Shown: in pieces, positions 23,818-31,963 of the stretch | How the letters are laid out: every line of letters starts with the position of its first letter | Numbering within the stretch: position 1 is the stretch's first letter | Origin: Flavobacteriaceae bacterium | GTDB lineage: Bacteria > Bacteroidota > Bacteroidia > Flavobacteriales > Flavobacteriaceae | Length of the DNA stretch: 64,000 bases | Direction: 5' to 3' | Assembly (NCBI GenBank): GCA_013215095.1 | Contig: JABSPM010000034.1 | Location: forward strand, 1 to 64,000 | Notes under the pieces: model-generated | What the model was told of the DNA's origin: nothing | Seen by the model: the letters and a program-made list of their open reading frames with translations, nothing else | The model's database searches: none | Translations under genes and position numbers: made by a program

Positions 23818-26805
23818 TTAGTTTATAATAATACGTTTAACCTTTCCGTATTGTTCTGTACCTAATCTAATTAAATATACTCCAGAGGCTAATCCTTTTG
23901 AATTTAAGACATAACGATATTGCCCATTTTCATGATACACTCTATTCTTTACTAACTTTTGACCTAAAATATTATGCATAGAAATCGTTAACATATCGGT
24001 AAAACCATTTGGTTTTAAAATAATTTCATAAATATCTGAATCCAATTTATTGATTATCAATTCAGCACTATTTAAAGCATAATCATTAATACTTAAAGAA
24101 CTATCCACAATATTTACCGTATAATCATGAGTCTCTCCATACTGCTTATCGGCACAAGGATCATTAGGATCTCCAGGGTTTCCTGTCGGATCTATACCTC
24201 TTGCTCTTAATATATGTGAGCCTAAAGCCGCATCTGTTGGAATTACCAAATCAAAATCATTAAGCGATCCTGCAACTGAATAATTCTCTCCTACAATTAA
24301 TTGCTCAGAACTTTCAAAAGTTCCGTTATCGTTGAAATCAATCCAAACTGATAATTTCTCTGTTGTTGCACCAGAAGTCCAATTGTGTTGCGCTTGAAGT
24401 ACATGTGTATTAGCACCACTTGCTCTATCTAAATCTGTTGATAATTGCGTGCGATCTACATATCCTTTTATAGCTCCTGTAGAATTACAACCATCTCCTC
24501 CATCATCCACATCAATAGTACCAAGAACAAAACGCTTAATTCCATCTAATTGACAACCAGAATCTGGCTCTGTTGATGAAGCATTACCTAAAGCAGCTGG
24601 CATACAAGAGGCATGAAAAACATTTTTTGAAACCGAATCATTTGTAGTATCACTATCTGAAGCTAAAGCAGTTGTCGCTGTAATTTCATATACTCCAAAA
24701 GCTGAAAAATCAAAAGTGTTAGTGGAAGTATAATCTAAAGTTTCCCCAACGTTAAGAGGCCCAGTAATTTGCTCGGTAACAGAAGTACCATTAACTGTGT
24801 AAGTTACATCAAAATTAGATTGCGGTATCCCTCCGAAATTCTCAACGGTAACTTCGATAGATTCTGTACCCAAACCTGTCCCAGTATTAGGTGAATTTAT
24901 GCTTACAACTCCGATATCATTTGGAGAAATATGTGTAACCGTTTTAGAAAATGGATCGTTACTTGTATTTCCGTCTCCAGTTAAATGTGTTGATGCCAAA
25001 ATTGTATAAGTTTGACCCTCATTAGATAAATCGGCATTAGACGTAAACGTATATTCAGCACTTTCAGTAGCACCTAATGGTCCAGAAAAAACTTCATTAA
25101 CGACTGTGCCACCATCAATCTGATATGAAACAGGAATATTACTCTGTGCATCTGTACCAAAATTAAATACTGTAATTGTTACTGCTTCCGTATTACTCAA
25201 AGTCCCATCAGAAGGCGCGCTTATAGCAGTAATCCCGACATCACTAGGCGAATCTGGTGCAATTTTGAAAGCTGCAACTCTAGTTCTGTATGTGCCATTA
25301 GAATGCATATACTCACTAGAAAACCAAAACGTTTGATTATCAAATGGGTCTAAAGTCATATGTGCATAATCTCCAAATCTATTGGTTGAGGTTTGAGACC
25401 CTCCACCATCAACAATAACTTCTTCGGCAATTACCATTTGACCCGCAGGACTATTGGCGTATCTACCAGTATATCTTAACGACGGATAAGTTGTTTCATT
25501 TCCTACAGAAAACGCTAAACCGATATTACCATTTGCATCCATAGCCATACTTCCCATAAACCTATATAAGCCATCATTAGGGGCGTAAGTTCCTTCTTGA
25601 TGAATACTCCATGTTCCAGCATTTTCACGCAATTCAAACCAACGAATACCTAGAACTGTATTATCATTATTAACATCGACGTTAAAATTTAAAGTCGTAG
25701 AATTATGAGTTCCAAAATTATAATAATTACAATTATAAGAGACCACCCCAGTAATACCGTCTATTTTTTGAGTAGTACCTGGCTGTGGGACTTCTCCAGA
25801 CCCGAAAACTGCGGTAAATGAATCAAATGGTGTGGTTACCAACTCACTTGGTGATGCAATAGTAGAGTTTGCTGTTGTATTCCAGTCTAAATTAACTTCC
25901 CAAATTTTTATATGATCCTGAGATGTCGAAGCCCAAGCGTCGTCTTGTAAATAGACAACATAACCAGGTTTTGAAGTATCTGGTAAGCTTGGTCCTACAG
26001 AATTCATTGCAAGTGATGCAAAAACTGTATTTGAATTGGATGCTACTCCTGGTAAAGTAAATCCAACAATTTGTGCAGTATCATCTCCCACCAGAAGCTT
26101 ATCGCGCTCAAAAGCATAAAAATGATTTCCTTGTTTATTTGCCGTCATATAATACCCATCATGCCAGATACTATATTTGGGATAGTCTGGAAACGTTGAT
26201 ACATTATACCTATACGTGTACCATCCATCATTTACTGGATCTGGCCCTTGGCTAACAGCAATTAACATGCCATTGGGACTATTTGAAAATTGTGTCACAA
26301 CAAATCGATCGGCATAACGATCATAAAGTACTATTGGATCTCCAAGAGATTCATTTGGAAAAATCATGGATAAAGAAGCGTGATCTTGTAAAACATTTCC
26401 GTTTTTATCATAGATAACAAATCCAGAATTATAAGAATGTATATAGTGGTTAGGTCCAACGGCTCCAGTTGGATCTGGAGGCGTACCTGCTGTATGTACA
26501 CCACTTGTAGCCCCATCAATATTTACAATTGGCGCTCTACCTTGAATGGTTCCGTTTTTATCTTGTCTAAGTATATCTTCTCCTTTTGGATAAGCATCAA
26601 AATTGGTTGGATAATTTAACCAGCGGTTATTATTCACTTCTTTAGGCACTAATTCTGGTGAAATGTGACGTTGCTGACTCAATGGTGGCACAACATTAAA
26701 TTCATCTACTTTAGATACAAATTCTGGACTTTGGGTCATCTGTGCGTGTAAAAAACCGACAGCTAATATAAAAGCACTAAACAGTGCTAGCGTTCTTGTT
26801 TTCAT
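23818..26805 (-). CDS. Secreted multi-domain protein with T9SS type A sorting domain
   Basis: A 995-residue exported protein (signal RTLALFSAFILAVGFLHAQ). Residues about 80-520 resemble a beta-propeller-like sheet domain with repeated Trp, Asp and Gly turns (TGAVGPNHYIHSYNSGF, NRFGDYAHM). Two CARDB-like beta-sandwich repeats follow (about 525-630 and 632-735; both start D-[IV]-G-[IV]-x-[AS]-[IS]). A GEVED-like domain (SVWIDFNDNGTFESSEQ) comes next. The last about 75 residues are a type A T9SS C-terminal domain (ISMHNILGQK, SGVYLIRL). It should cross the outer membrane by the Por/T9SS system. Ligand unknown; adhesion or polymer binding is a family-level guess. Confidence 0.85.
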   Translation of the reverse strand: MKTRTLALFSAFILAVGFLHAQMTQSPEFVSKVDEFNVVPPLSQQRHISPELVPKEVNNNRWLNYPTNFDAYPKGEDILRQDKNGTIQGRAPIVNIDGATSGVHTAGTPPDPTGAVGPNHYIHSYNSGFVIYDKNGNVLQDHASLSMIFPNESLGDPIVLYDRYADRFVVTQFSNSPNGMLIAVSQGPDPVNDGWYTYRYNVSTFPDYPKYSIWHDGYYMTANKQGNHFYAFERDKLLVGDDTAQIVGFTLPGVASNSNTVFASLAMNSVGPSLPDTSKPGYVVYLQDDAWASTSQDHIKIWEVNLDWNTTANSTIASPSELVTTPFDSFTAVFGSGEVPQPGTTQKIDGITGVVSYNCNYYNFGTHNSTTLNFNVDVNNDNTVLGIRWFELRENAGTWSIHQEGTYAPNDGLYRFMGSMAMDANGNIGLAFSVGNETTYPSLRYTGRYANSPAGQMVIAEEVIVDGGGSQTSTNRFGDYAHMTLDPFDNQTFWFSSEYMHSNGTYRTRVAAFKIAPDSPSDVGITAISAPSDGTLSNTEAVTITVFNFGTDAQSNIPVSYQIDGGTVVNEVFSGPLGATESAEYTFTSNADLSNEGQTYTILASTHLTGDGNTSNDPFSKTVTHISPNDIGVVSINSPNTGTGLGTESIEVTVENFGGIPQSNFDVTYTVNGTSVTEQITGPLNVGETLDYTSTNTFDFSAFGVYEITATTALASDSDTTNDSVSKNVFHASCMPAALGNASSTEPDSGCQLDGIKRFVLGTIDVDDGGDGCNSTGAIKGYVDRTQLSTDLDRASGANTHVLQAQHNWTSGATTEKLSVWIDFNDNGTFESSEQLIVGENYSVAGSLNDFDLVIPTDAALGSHILRARGIDPTGNPGDPNDPCADKQYGETHDYTVNIVDSSLSINDYALNSAELIINKLDSDIYEIILKPNGFTDMLTISMHNILGQKLVKNRVYHENGQYRYVLNSKGLASGVYLIRLGTEQYGKVKRIIIN

Positions 26806-26852
26806 TTTCGTTTATTTTAGTTATAATTGATTTGAGTTTATATAAAAATAGT

Positions 26853-27644
26853 TTACCATTTATTGGATGCCGCAATTAACTCTGCAATATCTAACACTTG
26901 TATACTGTCCTCTTTTTCTTTAAATTTCACACCATCTGTCATCATAGTATTACAGTAAGGACAGCCTGTTGCTATAATATTGGGATCTGTTTTTAACGCA
27001 TCTTCAGTACGTAAAATATTGATATCCATATTTCCTTGTTCTGGTTCTTTAAACATCTGTGCACCTCCCGCACCGCAGCAAAGGGCTGTACGTTTATGAC
27101 GCTTCATTTCAATCAAATCTACACCTAATGAAGCTATTAAATCTCTTGGAGCCTCATACACTTCATTAGCTCTTCCTAAATAACAAGGGTCGTGAAATGT
27201 AATGCGCTTCCCTTTAAATGCTTCTTGTTGCACTTTAAGACGTCCTTCTTCGATTAAGCCTTTTAAATATTCTGTATGGTGATACACTTCATACTTACCA
27301 CCTAATGAAGGATATTCATTTTTTAAAGTATTATAAGAATGTGGACATGCTGTAACAATACGTTTTACCTCATAAGCATTTAATATCTCTATATTGGTTA
27401 CTGCTTGCATTTGGAATAAAAATTCGTTTCCGGAACGTTTTGCGGCATCTCCAGTACAACTTTCTTCTGTACCTAATACCGCAAATTTGACATCAATCGC
27501 ATTTAAGATTTTAACGAATGATTTTGTGATTTTTTTTGCTCTATCATCAAAACTTCCAGCAGATCCAACCCAAAATAATATTTCTGGTTGTTTTCCTTCT
27601 GCCATAAATTCCGCCATTGTGGGTACTTTCAAAATATCATTCAT
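26853..27644 (-). CDS. HdrB-like cysteine-rich Fe-S protein (CCG domain)
   Basis: A 263-residue protein with two CCG-type cysteine-rich motifs: one around residues 60-110 (CTGDAAKRSG, then TACPHSYNTLKNEYP), the other DPCYLGR, then ALCCGAGGAQM and TGCPYC. This is the architecture of HdrB, GlpC and LutA-type subunits, which bind an unusual [4Fe-4S] cluster and exchange electrons with thiols or quinones. The likely partner is the membrane 4Fe-4S protein at 28447-29763; two other genes lie between them on the same strand, all with gaps under 15 bp. The electron donor and acceptor are unknown. Confidence 0.85.
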   Translation of the reverse strand: MNDILKVPTMAEFMAEGKQPEILFWVGSAGSFDDRAKKITKSFVKILNAIDVKFAVLGTEESCTGDAAKRSGNEFLFQMQAVTNIEILNAYEVKRIVTACPHSYNTLKNEYPSLGGKYEVYHHTEYLKGLIEEGRLKVQQEAFKGKRITFHDPCYLGRANEVYEAPRDLIASLGVDLIEMKRHKRTALCCGAGGAQMFKEPEQGNMDINILRTEDALKTDPNIIATGCPYCNTMMTDGVKFKEKEDSIQVLDIAELIAASNKW

Positions 27645-27655
27645 AAGTAGTCGTG

Positions 27656-28102
27656 TTAATCATGTTGACCATCGTCAAACACCTCAATAGTTACTTCCTT
27701 CTCTATTAAATCGGTGAATTTCCCTTTATATCGTGTCGCTTTAACCAAATGATTATCTATCCAATGGTAATTACCACCTCTTGGTTTTCCCATCAATAAA
27801 CTATGATATTTAAAGCCATGTTTTTTTAGCCAAGTTTCGGTATAAGATCTATGCATTTCTGTTCTTGATGTAAAGAAGCATATTATATGACCTTCTTCAT
27901 ACCATTTGTTGCATGTTTTTAAGGCATCTGGATATACTTCGGCCGTCAACATACGCTCTGGTTCTTCATTAGGAATATCTTCACCTATAGTTCCGTCAAT
28001 GTCAATTAGGTAATTTTTAACTCCACCTGGTAAAACTGGACTTATCTTTTCTCCATTTTCTAGTTTTTCCTGTAGTAAATGATGTCCTTCGTCTCTTTTC
28101 AT
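27656..28102 (-). CDS. HAD-fold phosphatase-like protein
   Basis: A 148-residue protein with the HAD-superfamily motif I LIDIDGTIGED (DxDGT), motif II FFTSRTEMH (Ser/Thr), a conserved Lys near GKPRGGNYHWID, and the late acidic residues. It is smaller than most HAD enzymes and has no large cap domain. Homologues in flavobacteria are often annotated as phosphoheptose isomerase, but no SIS domain is visible here, so a phosphatase-type function is more likely. It lies between the two Fe-S genes with 11- and 14-bp gaps, so it is cotranscribed with them; the functional link is unclear. Confidence 0.75.
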   Translation of the reverse strand: MKRDEGHHLLQEKLENGEKISPVLPGGVKNYLIDIDGTIGEDIPNEEPERMLTAEVYPDALKTCNKWYEEGHIICFFTSRTEMHRSYTETWLKKHGFKYHSLLMGKPRGGNYHWIDNHLVKATRYKGKFTDLIEKEVTIEVFDDGQHD

Positions 28103-28116
28103 TGTTCTCTTTTTAC

Positions 28117-28446
28117 TTAATTGTCTTCTCTAATTGCAGCAAAATCCGATTTTGCTATTCTAATAAAAAGCGTTAATTTTTTCGTACCATTAACTAATTT
28201 ATTCTCTTTATCGTTACGAACGCTGTAAGACCTATTTTTCGCCTCTTGCTTAATCGCTAATATCTGAAAATCAGTGCAATAGTTGCAAAATACACGTTTC
28301 ACTTTAATGGCCTTTATTTTATTATTAGCATAACTGATACTTGTATATACCTTTATTTGTAAAGAATCTTTTTTATAACCATTTTGAGCTATGACATAAT
28401 TATATGTCATCAAAATCAATAAGATTATAACGCTTCTTTTATTCAT
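28117..28446 (-). CDS. Small secreted protein, unknown
   Basis: A 109-residue protein with a signal peptide (KRSVIILLILMTYNYVIAQ) and a short mature region rich in Lys, with a Cys pair (VFCNYCTDFQ). No family is recognised. It sits directly between the HAD-like gene and the membrane Fe-S gene, whose start lies just beyond it (stop and start nearly touch), so it belongs to the same unit. The CxxC-like pair in a periplasmic protein could bind a metal or form a disulfide. Confidence 0.55.
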   Translation of the reverse strand: MNKRSVIILLILMTYNYVIAQNGYKKDSLQIKVYTSISYANNKIKAIKVKRVFCNYCTDFQILAIKQEAKNRSYSVRNDKENKLVNGTKKLTLFIRIAKSDFAAIREDN

Positions 28447-29763
28447 TTAGTTTTCATTAACCCAATTCAATCTATCCATTTGGTTGTAAGGCCAAGGTGC
28501 ACCGTTATTTTCAATATTACCCATCATATTATTGAGCTCTGCTGGTGCTGCTGATTGCTCCATTACCAAGTAGCGTCTCATTTCTAAAATAATAGATAAA
28601 GGACTTATACTAACAGGACATTCTTCAACACAAGCGTTACAGGTGGTACACGCCCAAAGTTCTTCTCTAGAGATATAATCATCCAAAAGCTGTTTTCCAT
28701 CGTCTACAAACGCTCCCTTATTGCTATCAATATTTTTTCCTACCTCTTCCAATCGATCGCGAGTATCCATCATTATTTTACGTGGAGACAAGGTTTTTCC
28801 TGTCAAGTTTGCAGGACATGAAGATGTACAACGCCCACACTCTGTACAGGTATATGCACCCATTAGCTGTACCCAGTTCAAATCTCTTACATCACTGGCT
28901 CCAAATTTTTCTGGTACCTCTTCATCTTCAGCTTCTTCTGGCATAGCAAATGGATCGGCATTGGGATCCATCATCATCATTACTTCTTTTGTAACTGCCT
29001 CTAAATTATTCATCTCCCCCTTTGGTTTTACACTTGCATAAAACGTATTTGGGAATGCTAAAAGGATATGCAAATGCTTTGAATAATATAAATAATTTAA
29101 AAACACCAAAATCCCTACAATATGAATCCACCATGCTGCACGCTCTATAACATGAAGTGTACCATCTGACAAGCCACTAAATAGTGGTGCGATAAATTGA
29201 CTAATGAGGTTTCCTGAGTCCATGGCTTGGAAATGTAAATCTGTGGCATTCATAATTAGGAATAAGGACATTAATACCATTTCAAAATAAAGGATATAAT
29301 TCCCGTCATTTTTTGGCCAGCTTGTCATTTCAGATTTCCAAAATCGTGCAATTTTAATGACGTTTCTACGTATCCAAAATACGGTTACGGAAACTAACAC
29401 TAAGAGCGATAAAATCTCAAAAGAACCTATTAAAAATCCATAAATAGAATGTGGTAACACTTCGGCAAAAATACGATGTGTACCAAAAAGACCATCAATA
29501 ACTATTTCCATGACCTCTATATTGATAATCACGAATCCAGCATACACTATAACATGCAGAACACCAGAGACTGGACGCCTTACAATCTTGCTTTGACCAA
29601 GAGCAATATTAATCATATTTTTCCATCGCTCTGCTTTGTTATCACTTGTATCAACAGTTTTTCCTAATCGAATATTTCGAACGAGTTTCTTTATATTTTT
29701 TGCAAAAAAACCTATACCAAAAAACAAGGCTGTAGCAAATAATATGTTTGGGATATAATTCAT
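28447..29763 (-). CDS. Membrane 4Fe-4S protein (HdrC/NarI-like cytochrome b fusion)
   Basis: A 438-residue protein. The N-terminal half has about five membrane helices (residues 5-20, 60-90, 105-130, 155-175 and 205-235) with several His residues, resembling NarI-like haem-b subunits. The C-terminal half carries two 4Fe-4S motifs, CTECGRCTSSCPANL and CTTCNACVEECPVSI (about 300-385), as in HdrC/LutB-type electron-transfer proteins. It probably links the quinone pool to the HdrB-like protein encoded three genes downstream. Conserved in Bacteroidota; the exact physiological partner is not established. Confidence 0.85.
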   Translation of the reverse strand: MNYIPNILFATALFFGIGFFAKNIKKLVRNIRLGKTVDTSDNKAERWKNMINIALGQSKIVRRPVSGVLHVIVYAGFVIINIEVMEIVIDGLFGTHRIFAEVLPHSIYGFLIGSFEILSLLVLVSVTVFWIRRNVIKIARFWKSEMTSWPKNDGNYILYFEMVLMSLFLIMNATDLHFQAMDSGNLISQFIAPLFSGLSDGTLHVIERAAWWIHIVGILVFLNYLYYSKHLHILLAFPNTFYASVKPKGEMNNLEAVTKEVMMMMDPNADPFAMPEEAEDEEVPEKFGASDVRDLNWVQLMGAYTCTECGRCTSSCPANLTGKTLSPRKIMMDTRDRLEEVGKNIDSNKGAFVDDGKQLLDDYISREELWACTTCNACVEECPVSISPLSIILEMRRYLVMEQSAAPAELNNMMGNIENNGAPWPYNQMDRLNWVNEN

Positions 29764-29778
29764 GATGGTTGGATATAC

Positions 29779-30696
29779 TTATTGCTTTTCGTAAGGAATT
29801 TCTTTTTTAGATAAAATTCTAAAGTAGCGTTTTGGGTGAATTTTAATATCTCTTAAAAGTTCTTCTAGTTCTTTTGTTGCACCTTCCAAATTTTCATACA
29901 ATTGATTATCTACTAATAGCTTACCGATAGTTCCCTCACCTTTTTCTAGATTACTCAAAACACTATTCAGATTTGTAATAGTGGTGTCAAATTCATTAAT
30001 TAACTTAGCAAAATCAGCTTCTGATAAAGATTTTGAAACGTTATCTAAATTACTTAAGGTCTGATCAAGTTTTGCTTTATTATCTAAAACCAAACCATTA
30101 AGGTTATGAGACAGTGTTTTAAACGAACTAATTGTTGTGTCTAAACCTCCAATAGCAAGTTTTAAATCCTGCTTTGTTTCCTCATTAAAAACATCATTAA
30201 GATTTGATATCAAAGCATTTGCATTTGTCATCAAAACATCTAATTTAGCTTGGATTGGTGTTAGCGTTTGTCCCAAAGATTCGGTCAAACTTTCCTTTTT
30301 AACGCCTTTTAGCATATCACCAGATTGCACATTTTCTGCATTATCAAAAGCTGGAATTATTGCAATCGATTTTCCTCCAATTAAATTCGTGTCATAGAGT
30401 TCAGCTTTACTATTTTTTGAAAACCCAAATTTATCTTCTAATAGTAGCAACACCTTAACCATCAGTTTGCCTTGATCGTTTTTTGTAAGTTCTATGTGTT
30501 GCACTTTACCAACAGCATATCCATTTATAGTCACTGGAGATCCTATTGCTAAGCCCTCGACATTATCGTAAATTGCATATACTTTACGAGATGTATCTAA
30601 TAGGTTTTGGCCTTTCAAATAATTAAATGTAAAAACAATTAACAACAAACCTGCAACTACTAATATTCCTGTTTTTATTTCTCTAGATAATTTCAA
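29779..30696 (-). CDS. MCE-family lipid-transport protein (MlaD-like)
   Basis: A 305-residue protein with one N-terminal membrane anchor (IKTGILVVAGLLLIVFTFNYL) and an MCE domain (about 35-115; AIYDNVEGLAIGSPVTINGY and GKVQHIEL). A long coiled-coil-rich C-terminal part follows (about 150-290), with repeated Leu/Asn heptads. MCE proteins form hexameric rings or tubes that carry lipids across the periplasm to or from the outer membrane. The Mla ATPase and permease genes are not next to it. It lies 15 bp from the Fe-S gene and 55 bp from the amidase, so a cell-envelope gene group is plausible. Confidence 0.9.
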   Translation of the reverse strand: MKLSREIKTGILVVAGLLLIVFTFNYLKGQNLLDTSRKVYAIYDNVEGLAIGSPVTINGYAVGKVQHIELTKNDQGKLMVKVLLLLEDKFGFSKNSKAELYDTNLIGGKSIAIIPAFDNAENVQSGDMLKGVKKESLTESLGQTLTPIQAKLDVLMTNANALISNLNDVFNEETKQDLKLAIGGLDTTISSFKTLSHNLNGLVLDNKAKLDQTLSNLDNVSKSLSEADFAKLINEFDTTITNLNSVLSNLEKGEGTIGKLLVDNQLYENLEGATKELEELLRDIKIHPKRYFRILSKKEIPYEKQ

Positions 30697-30751
30697 TATA
30701 AGTTGAGTTTGATAAGTGACAAAATTAGCAATTAATTTAGAACATTACTAG

Positions 30752-31873
30752 CTAATTAGATGTAGATTTTAAAGCTTCGTTTAGTGGGATGCGTTTCGCG
30801 TTCTTGTAAGCGACAATAAAACACTCATCATATCCTTTGGATTTTGCATGTTTTAGTTGTGTTTTTATTTTGGAATAATCCGAAGTTTTACCGTAATAAT
30901 ACTTATAAATGTTACCCTTTTTATCCCTACTTATTTCTTTTAATCCTTTAAAATTGTATGATTTTGTAGAAATACGCTTAGAGCTCGCTGCAATTTGAAC
31001 CTTAAATGTAATTTCTGGATAAATGTCCTGAGTCACTGTATCATCCTCGTCTTGTTTTTTCTCTAAAATAGCGGCTTTATTTACCAGTTTAAAGTGCATC
31101 TCTATATACTTCTGTACTGCATTAAATAAGGCTTTTGTCATAATCGACTTGCCTTTGTTACTATTTAAATAGTCCTCCTCTTTTTTGTGCGTTAAAAACC
31201 CCAACTCTACAAGAACACTGGGCATATAAGTTTGTGATAGCACCCAAAACCCAGCCTGTTTAACACCTCTACTCTTTCGTTTTGCTGTTGTTTGAAACTC
31301 GTTTTCAATATAAGCAGCCAATTCTATACTCTGATCCAAATAATCTTCTTGCATTAACATTAAACCTATTAAAGATTCTGAATCGTTTATATCAAAATCC
31401 TTATAGGTTTCTTCATGGTCTTTTTCTAAAAATATTACTGAGTTTTCACGTTTTGCTACTTCAAGGTTAGTAGCATTCTTATGTAAACCTAAAACGTAAG
31501 TTTCAGAGCCATAAGCAGTCCCTTTTCCTTTTGGTTGTGCATTACAGTGAATAGAAATAAACAAATCGGCATTGGCTTTATTCGCTTTTATTGCTCTAGC
31601 ATTTAAAGTAGGAAACACATCCTTATCTCTCGTATATATGACCTTCACTTGCGGCAAATTATCTTGTATTAATTTCCCTAAAGCCAAACTCACATCTAGT
31701 GCAATATCTTTTTCTGTCGTCCTATAGCGTTTGGTTCCAGGAGTTCCTGAGTCTCTTCCTCCGTGTCCTGGATCAATTACAACAACGAATTCATTCCTAT
31801 TACCTTGAGCATTACAAAAACATGATAATACAAATATAAATGCTACTAAAAAGTGTTTTAAGTTGGTTTGCAT
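30752..31873 (-). CDS. N-acetylmuramoyl-L-alanine amidase with SPOR-like tail
   Basis: A 373-residue exported enzyme (signal ending SCFCNAQ). Residues about 27-260 are a zinc amidase_3 domain: VVVIDPGHGGRDSGTPG (zinc His in DPGHGG), the second zinc ligand Glu in EKDIALDV, SIHCNAQPKG, and MPSVLVELGFLTHKKEE with the catalytic Glu. After a linker, residues about 295-370 look like a SPOR-type peptidoglycan-binding domain (FKVQIAASS). It cleaves the bond between muramic acid and L-alanine during cell division or wall turnover. It is divergent from the LptD homologue with only 87 bp between them, so the promoters overlap. Confidence 0.92.
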   Translation of the reverse strand: MQTNLKHFLVAFIFVLSCFCNAQGNRNEFVVVIDPGHGGRDSGTPGTKRYRTTEKDIALDVSLALGKLIQDNLPQVKVIYTRDKDVFPTLNARAIKANKANADLFISIHCNAQPKGKGTAYGSETYVLGLHKNATNLEVAKRENSVIFLEKDHEETYKDFDINDSESLIGLMLMQEDYLDQSIELAAYIENEFQTTAKRKSRGVKQAGFWVLSQTYMPSVLVELGFLTHKKEEDYLNSNKGKSIMTKALFNAVQKYIEMHFKLVNKAAILEKKQDEDDTVTQDIYPEITFKVQIAASSKRISTKSYNFKGLKEISRDKKGNIYKYYYGKTSDYSKIKTQLKHAKSKGYDECFIVAYKNAKRIPLNEALKSTSN

Positions 31874-31955
31874 ATTAAATTTATAGATTTAAGCGCGATT
31901 TATTTTTATTTATTAATTTTTGAAAAACTGCAAAAGTATTCATAAAAAATATATG

Positions 31956-31963
31956 TACATTTG
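31956..31963 (+). promoter_or_regulatory. TAnnTTTG box upstream of, or overlapping, lptD start
   Basis: TACATTTG matches the Bacteroidota -7 box. It overlaps the TTG at 31961, the first possible start of the LptD gene. If this box is used, translation must begin later, at TTG 32012, which would give a normal-length signal peptide. Confidence 0.35.

Noticed and set aside
27656-28102. Phosphoheptose isomerase label often given to this family
   Set aside because: The protein shows HAD motifs (DxDGT) and no SIS sugar-isomerase domain.
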